Source of the DNA: Cunninghamia lanceolata
Taxonomy: Eukaryota > Streptophyta > Pinopsida > Cupressales > Cupressaceae
Direction: 5' to 3'
Length of the DNA: 64,000 nt
Assembly (NCBI GenBank): GCA_027924645.1
Contig: BSBN01000241.1
Location: forward strand, 11,680,001-11,744,000
Of the stretch, positions 11,451 through 21,527 are shown one piece after another. Made by a program: the position numbers and the translations under genes. The stretch's first letter is position 1, and each line of letters begins with the position of its first letter. Under the pieces are notes generated by a model. It was not told the origin of the DNA. It made no database searches and saw only the letters and a program-made list of their open reading frames with translations.

Positions 11451-11585
11451 TTTTATGTACACGGTCACACATAAGCCCTATCCTCCCTCCACTTGTCATC
11501 TTCACATTAACCTATGCCTATCCTTCAATGTTAGCCATTCACATAGCCACTAAATCTCCACCATTGATTGATCTTGGTTGAGTTC

Positions 11586-11593
11586 TATATAAA
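11586..11593 (+). promoter_or_regulatory. TATA box of the Tat 3' LTR
   Basis: TATATAAA lies about 550 bp into the LTR and is followed by a C/T-rich segment. This is the usual position for the U3/R promoter of a plant LTR element. Confidence 0.7.
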
Positions 11594-11940
11594 CACCCCT
11601 TTCATTTCATACTACATCTAAGCAAGCACTCTCATAGCATCTACATTATCATCTTGAGCACTTGAGCATTTTTAGTATCCATTGAGCTTATTATCATTAT
11701 CATTATCATCCATCCATCATGGCAGCTTTAATTTTCATAATTGTTCATTATTGAAGAAGCAATCCACATCTCCTACAAGGAATTATACAATCTAGGTGAC
11801 ATTGTTCTTGAATTGCATGCTTTTGATTTCATTTGGATTCAATTCTTTGATGATAGTAGGACTAGGATTTCATTTTTATGCTTGATCTTACTGACCTAAT
11901 TTTTACCTATCACAAACATTAATTTACACATTGTTTCACA

Positions 11941-13253
11941 AATAACCAGACTCAAAAATAAACTTACCTAATTAAGGTTAACCTTTAAGGTTCTTTCATT
12001 TCAGGAGCCTAATAGATCCAACTAGTTCAATCTTCTTATAGTCCATGCTTATCCTTCCAAGAGAGTGCATGCCATGTTAACTTTGCATTATGTCCTCACT
12101 TTCCTCCAAGGCTAGTTGTAGTACTCTTATTTTCTAATCATATCCCTATATCATACTATTGTTGTTGACTTTTCTGTCCATCTTCATCATCATCATCCTA
12201 GTTATCCTATTTTGATCCTACCATTTATTCTATCTTGTACTTCTTCTATTCGTGTCAATTTTAATGACCGAGCCAAATTTTCCATAAATTCTTCTCCACC
12301 AAACCATAGACCCTCACCCAAATCCTTACTTTCCTAAGAAAAGCCCTTCCCCAAACATCATTTGATCATGTGGCTCCTTCCATCACTAGATAGGTGCCCC
12401 TACTTTCCATTATTCATCCAATACAATCCTAATGTCATAGCTCACATTCCCACACCTACATTCATAGACTCCATTCTCCCTATCGACACCATTATTGATA
12501 ATCATTTTAAGGAGTCTCCCTTGAATACTCATTAAACCATGGATTATCCCATATCCCCATCTTACACTTTCCTCACCTTTGAACCCTTAGAAGATGACAT
12601 TTATCTATCCCCACCATTACCAATCACACTTTCTAGCAATCCCACATAAGACACCTTACCCATCACTTCACCTAGGTCATCACCAATTAAATCACCTCAT
12701 TACTCCATTCAACCATACCCATACCACATCTTTCTCACTCCACAACATGTATTAACACATGATTCACCCCATGACATGCTATAGTTACCACAATGCCACT
12801 CACTCTACCATCATTCTTCATATTATCTTATGAATCACCATCCTTTCTTCCCATTCCTTAAGACATCATACCATGGCACACATCCCTTCCTCCATTACAT
12901 CCTCCCTAACCATTTCCCAACATTGATAGCCCACTACCCATGCCACCTCATTTTCATAACACATTTGACCATAACATTGCCACAACAATCAACACTCATC
13001 CTGACACCATCCTCCACCATGTGACATTTATCTAACACATATTCCCAATTATAATTATATCTACACAAAAATCAAGGTGTTGTAAGTACAATTAGAAGAC
13101 CTTAACAATGCTTAAACAATAGAAGTTAAATTAGGCACAGCTAGGTGCTAAATTAGGTACACTTTGCATCGCCTTTTGCGCCCCAAAGAGATTACATTAT
13201 AGGTTTAAAATTGGCACTAAAGTCGGTGTTAACTACGCCGACTATAGCGCCGA
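11941..13253. other. G-poor, C/T/A-rich stretch without a gene
   Basis: From about 12000 to 13030 the + strand has very few G residues and many CCA, TCA and CAT words, similar in style to the gag spacer at 1400-2450. Many stops interrupt all frames and only a 64-codon frame at 12830-13024 stands out. It may be a decayed internal region of another Tat-like element. I see no conserved motif. Confidence 0.4.
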
Positions 13254-13740
13254 CTAATGAATCAAAAACAAACAATTTATAATTCCTGCCAAGCGCAGGG
13301 TAAAGATAATAGGCGACAAGTGCAGGAAGAGGAGGATTGGCATCAGGGCATCCCTTATGGACAGCAAAAAGTGCGAGGTGGCAACAGGGGCAATTGTGGC
13401 CAGAAGAGAGTCGGTCGTGGTGGTGCCGGAGCTTACAGGAAGGGCAACAGGCCTTTCAACAAAGGATACTAACATTAGCGTCCTGCACAACATGAAGGCA
13501 ATAGGAATGGATCATCAGGGAAGCAAAGAGGGGGTCACCCCCTGTACCTCTCAAACAGAAGGCAAAATCATTCCAAGATTCTGCGGAACAATCAACACAA
13601 ACCATGTGATTGGAGGAACAACCATCATTAGAGGATCAATTGCATGCCAAAGGAGATCTAGCTCCATACAAACCAGCCGCAACATATAATAAGTGGAGAT
13701 ACCACTTGTAGAGGGATCACAGCTTATCAAAGGTGATTTA
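13254..13740 (+). pseudogene. Arg/Gly/Gln-rich coding relic, unrecognised
   Basis: In the frame beginning at 13257 the translation contains GQQKVRGGNRGNCGQKRVG and continues past stops to about 13740. It is rich in R, G, Q, N and H. The internal stops in this frame (13470, 13476, 13638 and 13659) all lie in Gln-rich context where CAA or CAG is plausible. RGG-like stretches suggest an RNA-binding tail such as a nucleocapsid, but no zinc knuckle is seen and I cannot assign a family. Confidence 0.35.
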
Positions 13741-14450
13741 GAGTATTATTTAAGGCTTAAAGCCTTCCACAATCTACCACAACTATATCTTGGGGGTTGA
13801 GCGCAACATCAGAAGAGGGTTTGGCATCACATTTTAAAGTCATTGATAGATATAGAAGTCTTCACAACCACCATTTCCTTGTGTGCAGCTATCTTGGAGT
13901 GTTCACAACCTATTAAAGGCTCTTTGTGAAGTCATCATAACCTTTGGAGATTGTATATAGCAAAAAGGTTGAGCTACAACAGTCTTCTAGCATCTCAGAC
14001 ATTTATCTACAGTAGGAGTAGCATATACATATGAAGGCAATTTGATTTGATACCTTGTTTGTACTTTGGCATTGTAACTTCATCTTGGCACAAGGGTGAT
14101 ATTGGTATGTTGGCATTTAATTGTATAATCTAAAATTGAATGTAATCAACAAATAACTCTATTCAAATCTTTAATTTGAATACATATATCCTGTTTACTT
14201 CTATTGTTATAAGTGTTATATCAGTCATTTGATCTTATTTGGTTATTGGCATATGCATGTGAAATGTATGCTCTATTGTTCATTGACATGTCTATCTAAA
14301 ACAAATTGAAAAACTTATTATAAGAAAGCATTCAAACTCAGAAAACTTAGTGATAACAGCCATCATGCTAAGTGTTTGACAAAATGTCAATACACTAAAT
14401 TTAGAAAATTCAGGGCAGATTTAGCAAGGTATATTACATCAAAAGTCATC
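13741..14450. other. No gene seen
   Basis: AT-rich sequence with stops in all frames. No repeats or conserved motifs were recognised. Confidence 0.5.
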
Positions 14451-14544
14451 GGTTGAATAAGTAGTTGTGACTCTTTCAAAGGGCAGAAATCATGAAAGGT
14501 TGAATAAGTAGTTGTGACTCTTTCAAAGGATGGAAATCATGAAA
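14451..14544 (+). repeat. Two-copy 47-bp tandem duplication
   Basis: 14451-14497 and 14498-14544 are near-identical 47-bp units starting GGTTGAATAAGTAGTTG. They differ at only a few positions, so the duplication is recent relative to the surrounding decay. Confidence 0.85.
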
Positions 14545-14699
14545 GGTTGTGACCCCTCATTTTCATTTTTTTCATGATTTGATTATATTTGTTGTGGTCC
14601 TTTTTAGGTGTATACTATACAGCGCTAACCCCTTTAGTTTTTGCATCATCTTTGATTTTGGTGCACGTTGTCAGGGTGCACCTATGGTATGGGGCTGCG

Positions 14700-14995
14700 T
14701 AGCTCCTAGTGTGTGGGTGCCCAAAAACAACCTACAAAGCGGTAAACCCTACTCTCCATCAGATAGGAGAAGTAAAATAATGAAACTCGCCACGGAGGGA
14801 TTACCTGAAGGAGTTCGGTCTATTTGTAAAATGGACTAGTTGGGAGGCATCAAAAAAGGAAATCATCAAGTGGATCGACTCACAATTTGAGGGCCGGGTA
14901 AGAACCAAATCCTTATCCAATAATTTCTTCTTATTAGAATGTGCAGATACGAAAATTAAAAACAAAATTCTATATGGTGAGCCATGTTAACACAA
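14700..14995 (+). pseudogene. Coding relic, possibly LINE ORF1 (DUF4283-like)
   Basis: One frame gives SGKPYSPSDRRSKIMKLATE up to about 14836. The frame then shifts and reads WTSWEASKKEIIKWIDSQF and LSNNFFLLECADTKIKNKIL to a stop at about 14990. The pattern of a Trp-rich helix, a charged helix and then LSNNFFLLEC resembles the DUF4283-type N-terminal domain of plant LINE ORF1 proteins. One frameshift and no flanking endonuclease or RT. The assignment is tentative. Confidence 0.3.
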
Positions 14996-15162
14996 AGCAA
15001 CACAAGTTTAGCTATGGATGCCATCACCTTATCAAATTTTGTAATTTCTTATTCTTGAAATATATTTCCAAATATTATTTATCAATTTATAACATGTGAG
15101 AGATGTTCTGCATTCTAATAACTACCAAGATAATGCATCTAATGTTACATTTTATTTTGCAG

Positions 15163-15354
15163 GTAGGGCCAATGATTAAAAGAAAGGGTCATGCAAATGT
15201 CTATGAATGCATATTAATCTTGACATGGAGATCATGCTTGAACATGGCCATAGATTTTAATTACTTTTGGTTGCGGCTAATGCTGTATTTGCTGCTTATG
15301 ATATGTATGGGGACAGTCTTCACAAATATAGGCCATACACTATTTTCAGTTAAG
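15163..15354 (+). pseudogene. Single exon of an ABCG (half-size ABC) transporter
   Basis: The 192-bp, 64-codon exon is bounded by an acceptor (TTTATTTTGCAG ending at 15162) and a donor (AAG then GTAAGT at 15355), with no stop. The translation includes LTWRSCLNMAIDF, then NYFWLRLMLYLL and CMGTVFTNIG. This matches the start of the ABCG membrane domain in the WBC/ABCG11-like group: the RSxxNMxRDxxYxWLR segment and the first membrane helices with CxGTxxxNxG. The family exports lipids or other hydrophobic compounds at the plasma membrane. No neighbouring exon was found in the window. It is either an isolated gene fragment or an exon of a gene with introns longer than this window. Confidence 0.65.
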
Positions 15355-15887
15355 GTAAGTGGAGGTATTACTACTCTTTGATTGGAAGAGAATTCGTGTG
15401 ATATAATTCTATTTCTGAATGCCTACTTAAATAAGAGAAGACTATATTTATTTGCTAAAAGTCTAATAAAGTCATTTAATGTTTCTAACTTCCACCTACT
15501 GACTTCCAATTGTTCACCTCCTTTTAAAGTTATTTCTATTTACCCTTTGAACAAATTTACTCACTTGCATATGTATTTTTATTTATATAAAATTATAGCT
15601 AATACAGTTACTATAATGGATGACCTAATCATTTCATCCCTATTTAGAGAAAATTGTCCCCAATTTCTACATATGATCTACAAACTTCTCTTGAAAAATA
15701 GACTCAGAAAACTATGCAGCCTACATTGGTAGAGTCCTTTCTGGATGACGAGTCCTATGGTGACTTTCCCCTTGTTACTTGTGTGAGTCTGAGCATCAAG
15801 CAAACTTTCCTTGGTTAATGAATCCTAAAGGTCAGGAATTGTAATCTCATCAACATTAGTCAAAAAAATGTGTTTTGTTCATCACTG
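15355..15887. other. No gene seen downstream of the ABCG exon
   Basis: AT-rich sequence following the donor site. A 116-codon frame at 15382-15732 has no similarity to the next part of an ABCG transporter or to any family I know. Confidence 0.4.
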
Positions 15888-16118
15888 TTAGTTGTTGCAA
15901 AGATTCAACAATGAGACCAAAAAGGCTATATGTGGATTAGAGACCTTTCTGCTCATCATAGGTTGCATGCTAAGTATCCAAATTGCTAAGTACTCAAAGG
16001 GGAAAAGATTCACCACTGTGTTGGTCACACCCATATACTTCACAACCAAATGATACTGTTGAATGGAAAATGTGCACTTCAAATATTGATGTTCCTCAAT
16101 CTTAGACAAGGAGTTCAA
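15888..16118 (-). pseudogene. Ty3/gypsy RNase H C-terminal relic
   Basis: The minus-strand frame contains QQYHLVVKYMGVTNTVVNLF, which fits the end of gypsy RNase H (FLQQFHLxIxYxxGxxNxVADxLSR), followed by a stretch like the RNase H-integrase linker. The family's Ala-Asp is missing from the VVNLF position. No RT or integrase flanks it, so it is a short fossil fragment. Confidence 0.4.
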
Positions 16119-16868
16119 AATTTAAGTGTTTGGCAATCAAGGATTGGGAAGCATATTTTAAGATAGTCCATGCTCATAGTGTTGGGACTTCGGTGATATT
16201 CACCTACAGATAGTTCTTGTAGGAAGAGTTTGTCTATATACTTAGTTATGGTGAAATGCAGTGAGTTTTCAAAAATTGCGGTATAGTCGACATTGTGATT
16301 TACATATGATAATGGTGTTGTAAGTTTTGCGGTACATCATATATGTTGGTTCACATTTGGTGGTGCTATGACAGCAACCACAAGTCATTTGGATGAAGAA
16401 CTCACAATTGTACACGAGTTTAGTGTTTGTTGGAGCATGATTAGTGATGCAGGAGCACTTGTGGTAGAATTTGAGAGCAAGATAATGTTCTAGAAGATGG
16501 TACAAGGGACCAGAAGTAGTTAGGAGTAATTCTATGTTGGTGAGCTACCGCAAGTGAGGAGTTGGTAGTGGTGGCTATATTGGAAACATAGATCCATAGT
16601 GTGCGATAGTGGTAGAGTGTACAAGGTGACTATCCAGGGTGTCTTGTGTAATTTTGTGGATGCATGCTATTCCATTTACTTTGGGGGGCATGCATTAAAG
16701 TTACGTTGTTGGTTATATTTCAAACCTTTGAAATATAATAGTGGACATTTAAATTTTAATATGCACATTTTTTTGTTGAGAAGGAGCCATCATTGGCAGT
16801 AGGCATTAACTCTTCTCTGCCATAAAAGCTTTGGGAAGTATTGAAGTCCTTAGATGTAACCTTGTATT
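16119..16868. other. No gene seen
   Basis: G/T-rich stretch with short frames on both strands and no recognisable motif. It is the left host flank of the composite element that follows. Confidence 0.5.
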
Positions 16869-16873
16869 GTTAT

Positions 16874-18119
16874 TGTAACAAAGGAAAATGTCCCCTTGGG
16901 GGCTTTTCCCTCATAAGGTTTAGATCCTAGGTCTTTTAAGTGCATTTAGGACATTTTAGTTCATATTTGGCATCTCGATGGAATGAGACCTGGGTAACAT
17001 GACAAATGGGACCTAGGAGGACCCCTTGAGTTGTACCCTGCCCAAAATAGGGGGAGGACTTGGGCGCCCATGCCCTAGTCCTACCCTATTTTGGGGCAGC
17101 CCCAATTTCTGGGTGTCGGTTTATGACCGTTATTTGGCTATTTTACCAACACGGTAAAGTTTGAATTTTAATATCTTGGTGGGAGTGCTTGTAGATGCAT
17201 ATATAAGCAAGCTTAGGCATTCATTTGTAAACTAGGGGCATTATTAGATGATCATTGTGATTCTCAAGGTGATTGAAGGCTTTCTATTGTGTTGCAAGAG
17301 CAGACTTGTATGTTTTGTGTGTTGATATTTGCAGATTTGAGCATCAATTCCTTCATGGCATGAAGAGCATCTTCCTCCATGAAAGCTTCACTACAAGGTG
17401 ACATATCATTGTGTTTTTATCATTGATTCCTTTGGTTTTTGGCCTCTACCTCACAAGGGCATGCCTTCTTTATCTGACAACGGTGTTTAGAGACTTAAGT
17501 GTCCTCTGGGGTTTGACTGAGGCAAACCTCTAAACACCACAACCCCCAAACCAAGTCTTGTGATTGCAGGTTACAGGTGTCGCATCCAGGAAAAGTGGAG
17601 TTGCAAGAAGGCTTGAAAGGCATCAGGGATTCAGGATCTAAAGGAAATATGGACAAAGGAGCACTTCCAAGACTAGGGCACTCACTCCAGTGTCCTCCAT
17701 AAATAGATTCTTAAAAATAGAAGTTATAGGGTTGATCAGTGTCCGAAGGAGGTCCAGATTCCCCAAAAAGTAGGTACCTTGGACTTGGGCGCCCGCTCCA
17801 GTGTCCCAACTATACCACTTCGGAACCCCAAAAATAGGTATCCTGTAATTTGGTATTTTACTCCCATCTGCAAGAGCTTTTTCCATAATTCATTAAATTG
17901 TTGTCGTATTTGCATAATTAGGGTTTTAATGGTCAATTGCACATAAGAGAAGGAAAAATTGATAATTAATTCCCTAATCCAAGTTTTCCTACATCTGAAA
18001 GTGACTCTAGGGTATGATAGTGCTCGCCACTCAACCCTAGATCCTTCAATGTTTAGTGGAGAGGTAGATTTTAACATCTAAACAATAAAGATTAACAAAA
18101 TCCAATTTTACCCTAAACA
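16874..18119 (+). repeat. 5' LTR (copy A) of composite element
   Basis: About 1246 bp, TGTAAC at the left end and CCCTAAACA at the right. A TATA box TATATAAG lies at 17200-17207. By eye it differs from copy C at roughly 8-9 percent of positions in the first 270 bp, so the insertion is old. It is preceded by GTTAT, the target duplication. Confidence 0.85.
17200..17207 (+). promoter_or_regulatory. TATA box of LTR A
   Basis: TATATAAG follows a conserved GTAGATGCA and precedes CAAGCTTAG. The same site is present in LTR C at 26840-26847 and, on the minus strand, in LTR B at 19339-19346. Its conservation in all three copies supports a promoter role. Confidence 0.65.
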
Positions 18120-18122
18120 TTT

Positions 18123-18135
18123 TGGTGAACCCATG
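18123..18135 (+). promoter_or_regulatory. Candidate primer binding site
   Basis: TGGTGAACCCATG begins 3 bp after the end of LTR A. TGG pairs with the CCA end of a tRNA and the position is right for the minus-strand primer. I cannot name the tRNA. Confidence 0.5.
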
Positions 18136-18433
18136 TTCTTGAACTTAAATTACAACTTTCTAAGTGTTTGTCTATAGATTTGGTGTGATTTCATTCATTC
18201 ATATAGGCATTTACTTTATTGCATTGAGAAATTTTCAAAAAAATTGAAAAATTGGAAAAATACAAAAAATTGCATTATAGGGCTTACTAAATTCTGTCAG
18301 TTCTTCCTAAATTTTCCTAATTCATGATTTTTCCATCAAATCTGATATAAACTATAGTAAAATACAAAAATTCAAAATCTTACATTGCATTTTCATTATT
18401 TAATTGCTAGGGTTTTGTGGTATTTTGATCAAT
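18136..18433 (+). other. Short leader between LTR A and inverted LTR B
   Basis: A/T-rich sequence with runs of AAAATTG near 18230-18270 and no gene. It is about 300 bp long and separates two oppositely oriented LTRs, so it would be the loop of a 1.25-kb-arm hairpin. Confidence 0.6.
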
Positions 18434-19674
18434 GGGTAAAATTGGATTTGTTAATCTTTTATTGTTTAGATGTTAAAATCTGCCTCTCCACTAAACATTG
18501 AAGGATCTAGGGTCAAGTGGTGAGCACTATCATACCCTAGAGTCACTTTTAGATGTAGGGAAACTTGGATTAGGGAATTAATTATCAATTTTTCCTTCTC
18601 TTATGTCCAATTGACCATTAAATCCCTAATTATGCAAATACGCCAACAAATTAATGAATTATGGAAAAAGCTCTTACAGACGGGAGTAAAATACCAAATT
18701 ATAGAATACCTATTTTTGGGGTTCCGAAGCGGAACAGTCAGGGACACTAGAGAAGGTGCCCAAGTCCAAGGTACCTACTTTTTCAGGGAATCTGGACCTC
18801 CTTCAGACACTGATCAGCCCTGTAACTTCTATTTTCTGAAACCTGTTTGCAGAGGACACTAGAGCGAGTGCCCTAGTCCTAGAAGTGCTCCTTTGTCTAA
18901 CTTTTCTTTAGATCCTAAATCCCTGATGTCTTCCAAGCCTTCCTACAACTCCACTTTTCCTGGATGCAACACCTGTAGCCTGCAATCACAAGACTTGGTT
19001 TGGGGGTTGTGGTGTTTGGAGGTTTGCCTCAATCAAACCCCAGAGGACACTTAAGTCTCTGAACACTGTTGAAAGATAAAGAGGGCATGCCCTTATGAGG
19101 CAGAGGCCAACAACCATACAAACACAATGATATGTCACCTTGTAGTGAAGCTTTCATAGAGGAAGATGCTCTTCATGCCATGAAGGAATTGATGCTCAAA
19201 TATTCAAATATCAACACACAAAACATACAAGTCTACTCTTACAACACAATTGAAAGCCTTCAATCACCTTAGGATGCTAAAATCACATGAACATAATCTC
19301 TAATTGAAATCTAGTTTACAAATGAATGCCTACACATGCTTATATATGCATCTACAAGCACTCCCACCAAGATATTTGAAATTCAAACTTACCGTGTTGG
19401 CAAAGGGACCTAGTAACTATCACTAACCGACACCCGAAAATTGGGGCTGCCCTAAAATAGGGTAGGACTAGGGCACGGGCGCCCAAGTTCTCCCCCCTAT
19501 TTTGGGTAGGGTATAGCTCAAGGGGTCCACCTAGGCCCTATTTGCCAAGGAACCTAGGTCTCATTCCATCGGGGTATTAAAATATGAACTAAAATGTCCT
19601 AAATGCATGCTAAAGACTCGGGAGCTAAACTTTATGAGGGAAAAGCCCCCAACGGGACATTTTTCAATGTTACA
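18434..19674 (-). repeat. Inverted 3' LTR (copy B)
   Basis: This is the reverse-complement copy of LTRs A and C. Its upstream end (in minus orientation) is complete at 19674 (TGTAAC), but the last six bases of the LTR (TAAACA in A and C) are missing. The match stops at 18434 and continues as unrelated sequence. The adjoining polypurine tract at 19675-19689 shows it is a 3' LTR. By eye it is about as different from A and C as they are from each other. Confidence 0.85.
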
Positions 19675-19689
19675 TTTAGCCCCCACTTT
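19675..19689 (-). promoter_or_regulatory. Polypurine tract of inverted copy B
   Basis: On the minus strand the tract reads AAAGTGGGGGCTAAA and abuts LTR B. The equivalent + strand tract of copy C is AAAGTGGGGGATAAA at 26498-26512. Confidence 0.8.
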
Positions 19690-21415
19690 AATGTATGTAT
19701 AAATGTGAGGCCAATACATGCATTAAAGTAAGGTCATAAACATAGCAAACACATCAAACATAGAGAAGACACGCCAATCACATAGAAGACAGTAATAGGC
19801 ACGCAAAACATGAAGAAGATAGTTACAGTCATGCAGAACATAGAGCAAATAGTTAATACATAGAAGACACATTAATGCATGGAAGACATAAATGATATCT
19901 TTTCTTTTCTTTTTCTCATATATATGAAATGAAAATGCAAGTATTGGAAAGTAAACAAACCTTCCAAAATGCAGGAAGCACTACTCGATGGTGCTGGTCT
20001 TTGCATATGGGGCAACACACATGCAATACATGCAAAACCTCCCAAAATGTATGAAGCACTACTCAAAGGTGCTAGTCTATGCATATGGCGAAACAAACAT
20101 GCCATACAAAACAAGCACACCAAAACACACACACTTGAAGACACGGAGAAAACATGGCAGACAAGCGATGGTGTGTTCCCTATTTCTAGGCTCATCACCA
20201 TCTCAGGCACATTACAAGCACACACCGATGATTACGCTTCACCATAAAAACCACTAAAAACACACTTAAGGGTTGAGTTAGTCATAGAACCGCTCCCCGC
20301 CTCCATAGAGGACTTTTGAAAATGACAGGATGATGCAATCTGCTCTGAGAAATACACCATCCCCACCTCTACAAAGGACTTAAGAAAAAGGATATGCGTG
20401 ATATCCTGCCCCTGCAGAGGGCTTATATGATTGATTGATTGATTGCAAATAAACTCAGGATGCACGATGCACTACTCTGGGGCGCAAGTCTATGCATGTA
20501 AGGTCAAACACATTGCTAACATCTATAACAGACAGCTTACCTTATACCCCCACCTTAAGGTGGTTGATATCAGTTATCGATATCAAGCACATTAAGGTAG
20601 GAATAAAACACACAAGGGAACACTGACTTTCACAAAGCCCATGCCCCCCAGAGGTGACATGTACTTTTACGATCATTGAATGTTCCCACAAACACATCCC
20701 TGCAAGAAACATGTTAGTGTCTACAACATCATGCTAAACAACAACATCAATGTATATGATTAACCACACAAAGAGCCAAGGTTATACAACAAATTCAGAG
20801 TTCAAGGATAACCGTAGGGCTATATCATGAAGCTCTCTGAATTGAGTACCGCCAAGGCTAGATTTAGAGGCAAACAAAGGTGCATAGAGTAGCAGTATTG
20901 TTAAGGTTTGTAAATGCGATAGAAACATCAAAAAATTCACTATGTGGAAAGCATGAGTGCTTCCACTAGCCAAGCATCGGATAAGATATACAACCCCATC
21001 GTCATATTAGGAACTAAGTCCATTTTTTATTTCTCTCATAAGGGACACTAGGTCCACATCAGTATAAATGTTTGTCGTCATTCGCCTGCTAGGTGGAAAC
21101 ACCAGAGGAAGGGAAACAATAAATAAGAGAGGAGAAACAAGTGTCTTAGGGACAGTCATGTAGGAGGGAGCCCCCAAGTCACTAACCATCACACTATGTC
21201 CGTCAGACATAACACACAACAATGAAATTAGATAGAGAGGCAATATAGAAGAATGATGATACAAATAGAAGAAGGTCACAACAGAGGTGATCTCCTAGTA
21301 TCCTGAACCTTACAGGAGAATCTGAGGTCATCCCAGGAGGCCTAAACAACACATAACACATCACGGGGGAAGCACATCATGAGAGAGATAAAGGGTTAGA
21401 GATTATTACTTGTAT
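19690..21415 (-). repeat. Inverted copy of the element's 3' region
   Basis: This is the reverse-complement counterpart of 24825-26497. It includes a two-copy repeat of about 75 bp (19962-20095) that is also present in the + copy (26145-26280). Short frames are open in both copies (for example 21007-21279 here and 24958-25221 in the other), with Leu-rich hydrophobic stretches. Their amino-acid similarity is no higher than expected from the DNA similarity, so I treat the region as non-coding. Homology to the + copy fades at about 21405-21415. Confidence 0.7.
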
Positions 21416-21527
21416 GGTCTTCATATTATATGTCAGAGCTCGCAAACCTCTTGGAGAGGTATTCGATCATATTTGTTGTAAAATTTGAGTGGTTCTTATG
21501 GAAGTCTTGTTTGTTATCATATGATTA
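21416..21527 (-). other. Junction between gag and 3' region of inverted copy
   Basis: About 110 bp between the gag stop and the shared 3' region. There is no protease, RT or integrase between them, so this inverted copy is a gag-only (pol-less) derivative. Confidence 0.6.

Larger units (their letters stand above)
1..11940 (+). mobile_element. Tat-lineage Ty3/gypsy LTR retrotransposon, degraded, 5' LTR outside window
   Basis: The order on the + strand is leader, gag, protease, RT, RNase H, second (archaeal-type) RNase H, integrase, long 3' region, polypurine tract and 3' LTR. The DGG protease site, the FCxxH-type gag zinc motif and the second RNase H are hallmarks of the Tat group. The coding part uses three frames because of two frameshifts (near 2690 and 6130) and one frame step between gag and protease near 4050. 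It carries many in-frame stops and its integrase is truncated, so it cannot be autonomous. The left end is open and the right end is placed at the last CA before non-LTR sequence, which is uncertain. Confidence 0.85.
11034..11940 (+). repeat. 3' LTR of the Tat element
   Basis: It starts TGTAGACACCC right after the polypurine tract. U3 contains a cluster of AT-rich palindromes (11154-11352) and a TATA box at 11586-11593. The end is placed at the CA at about 11940 but cannot be verified because the 5' LTR is outside the window. A short (TTATCA)n stretch lies near 11690-11710. Confidence 0.65.
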
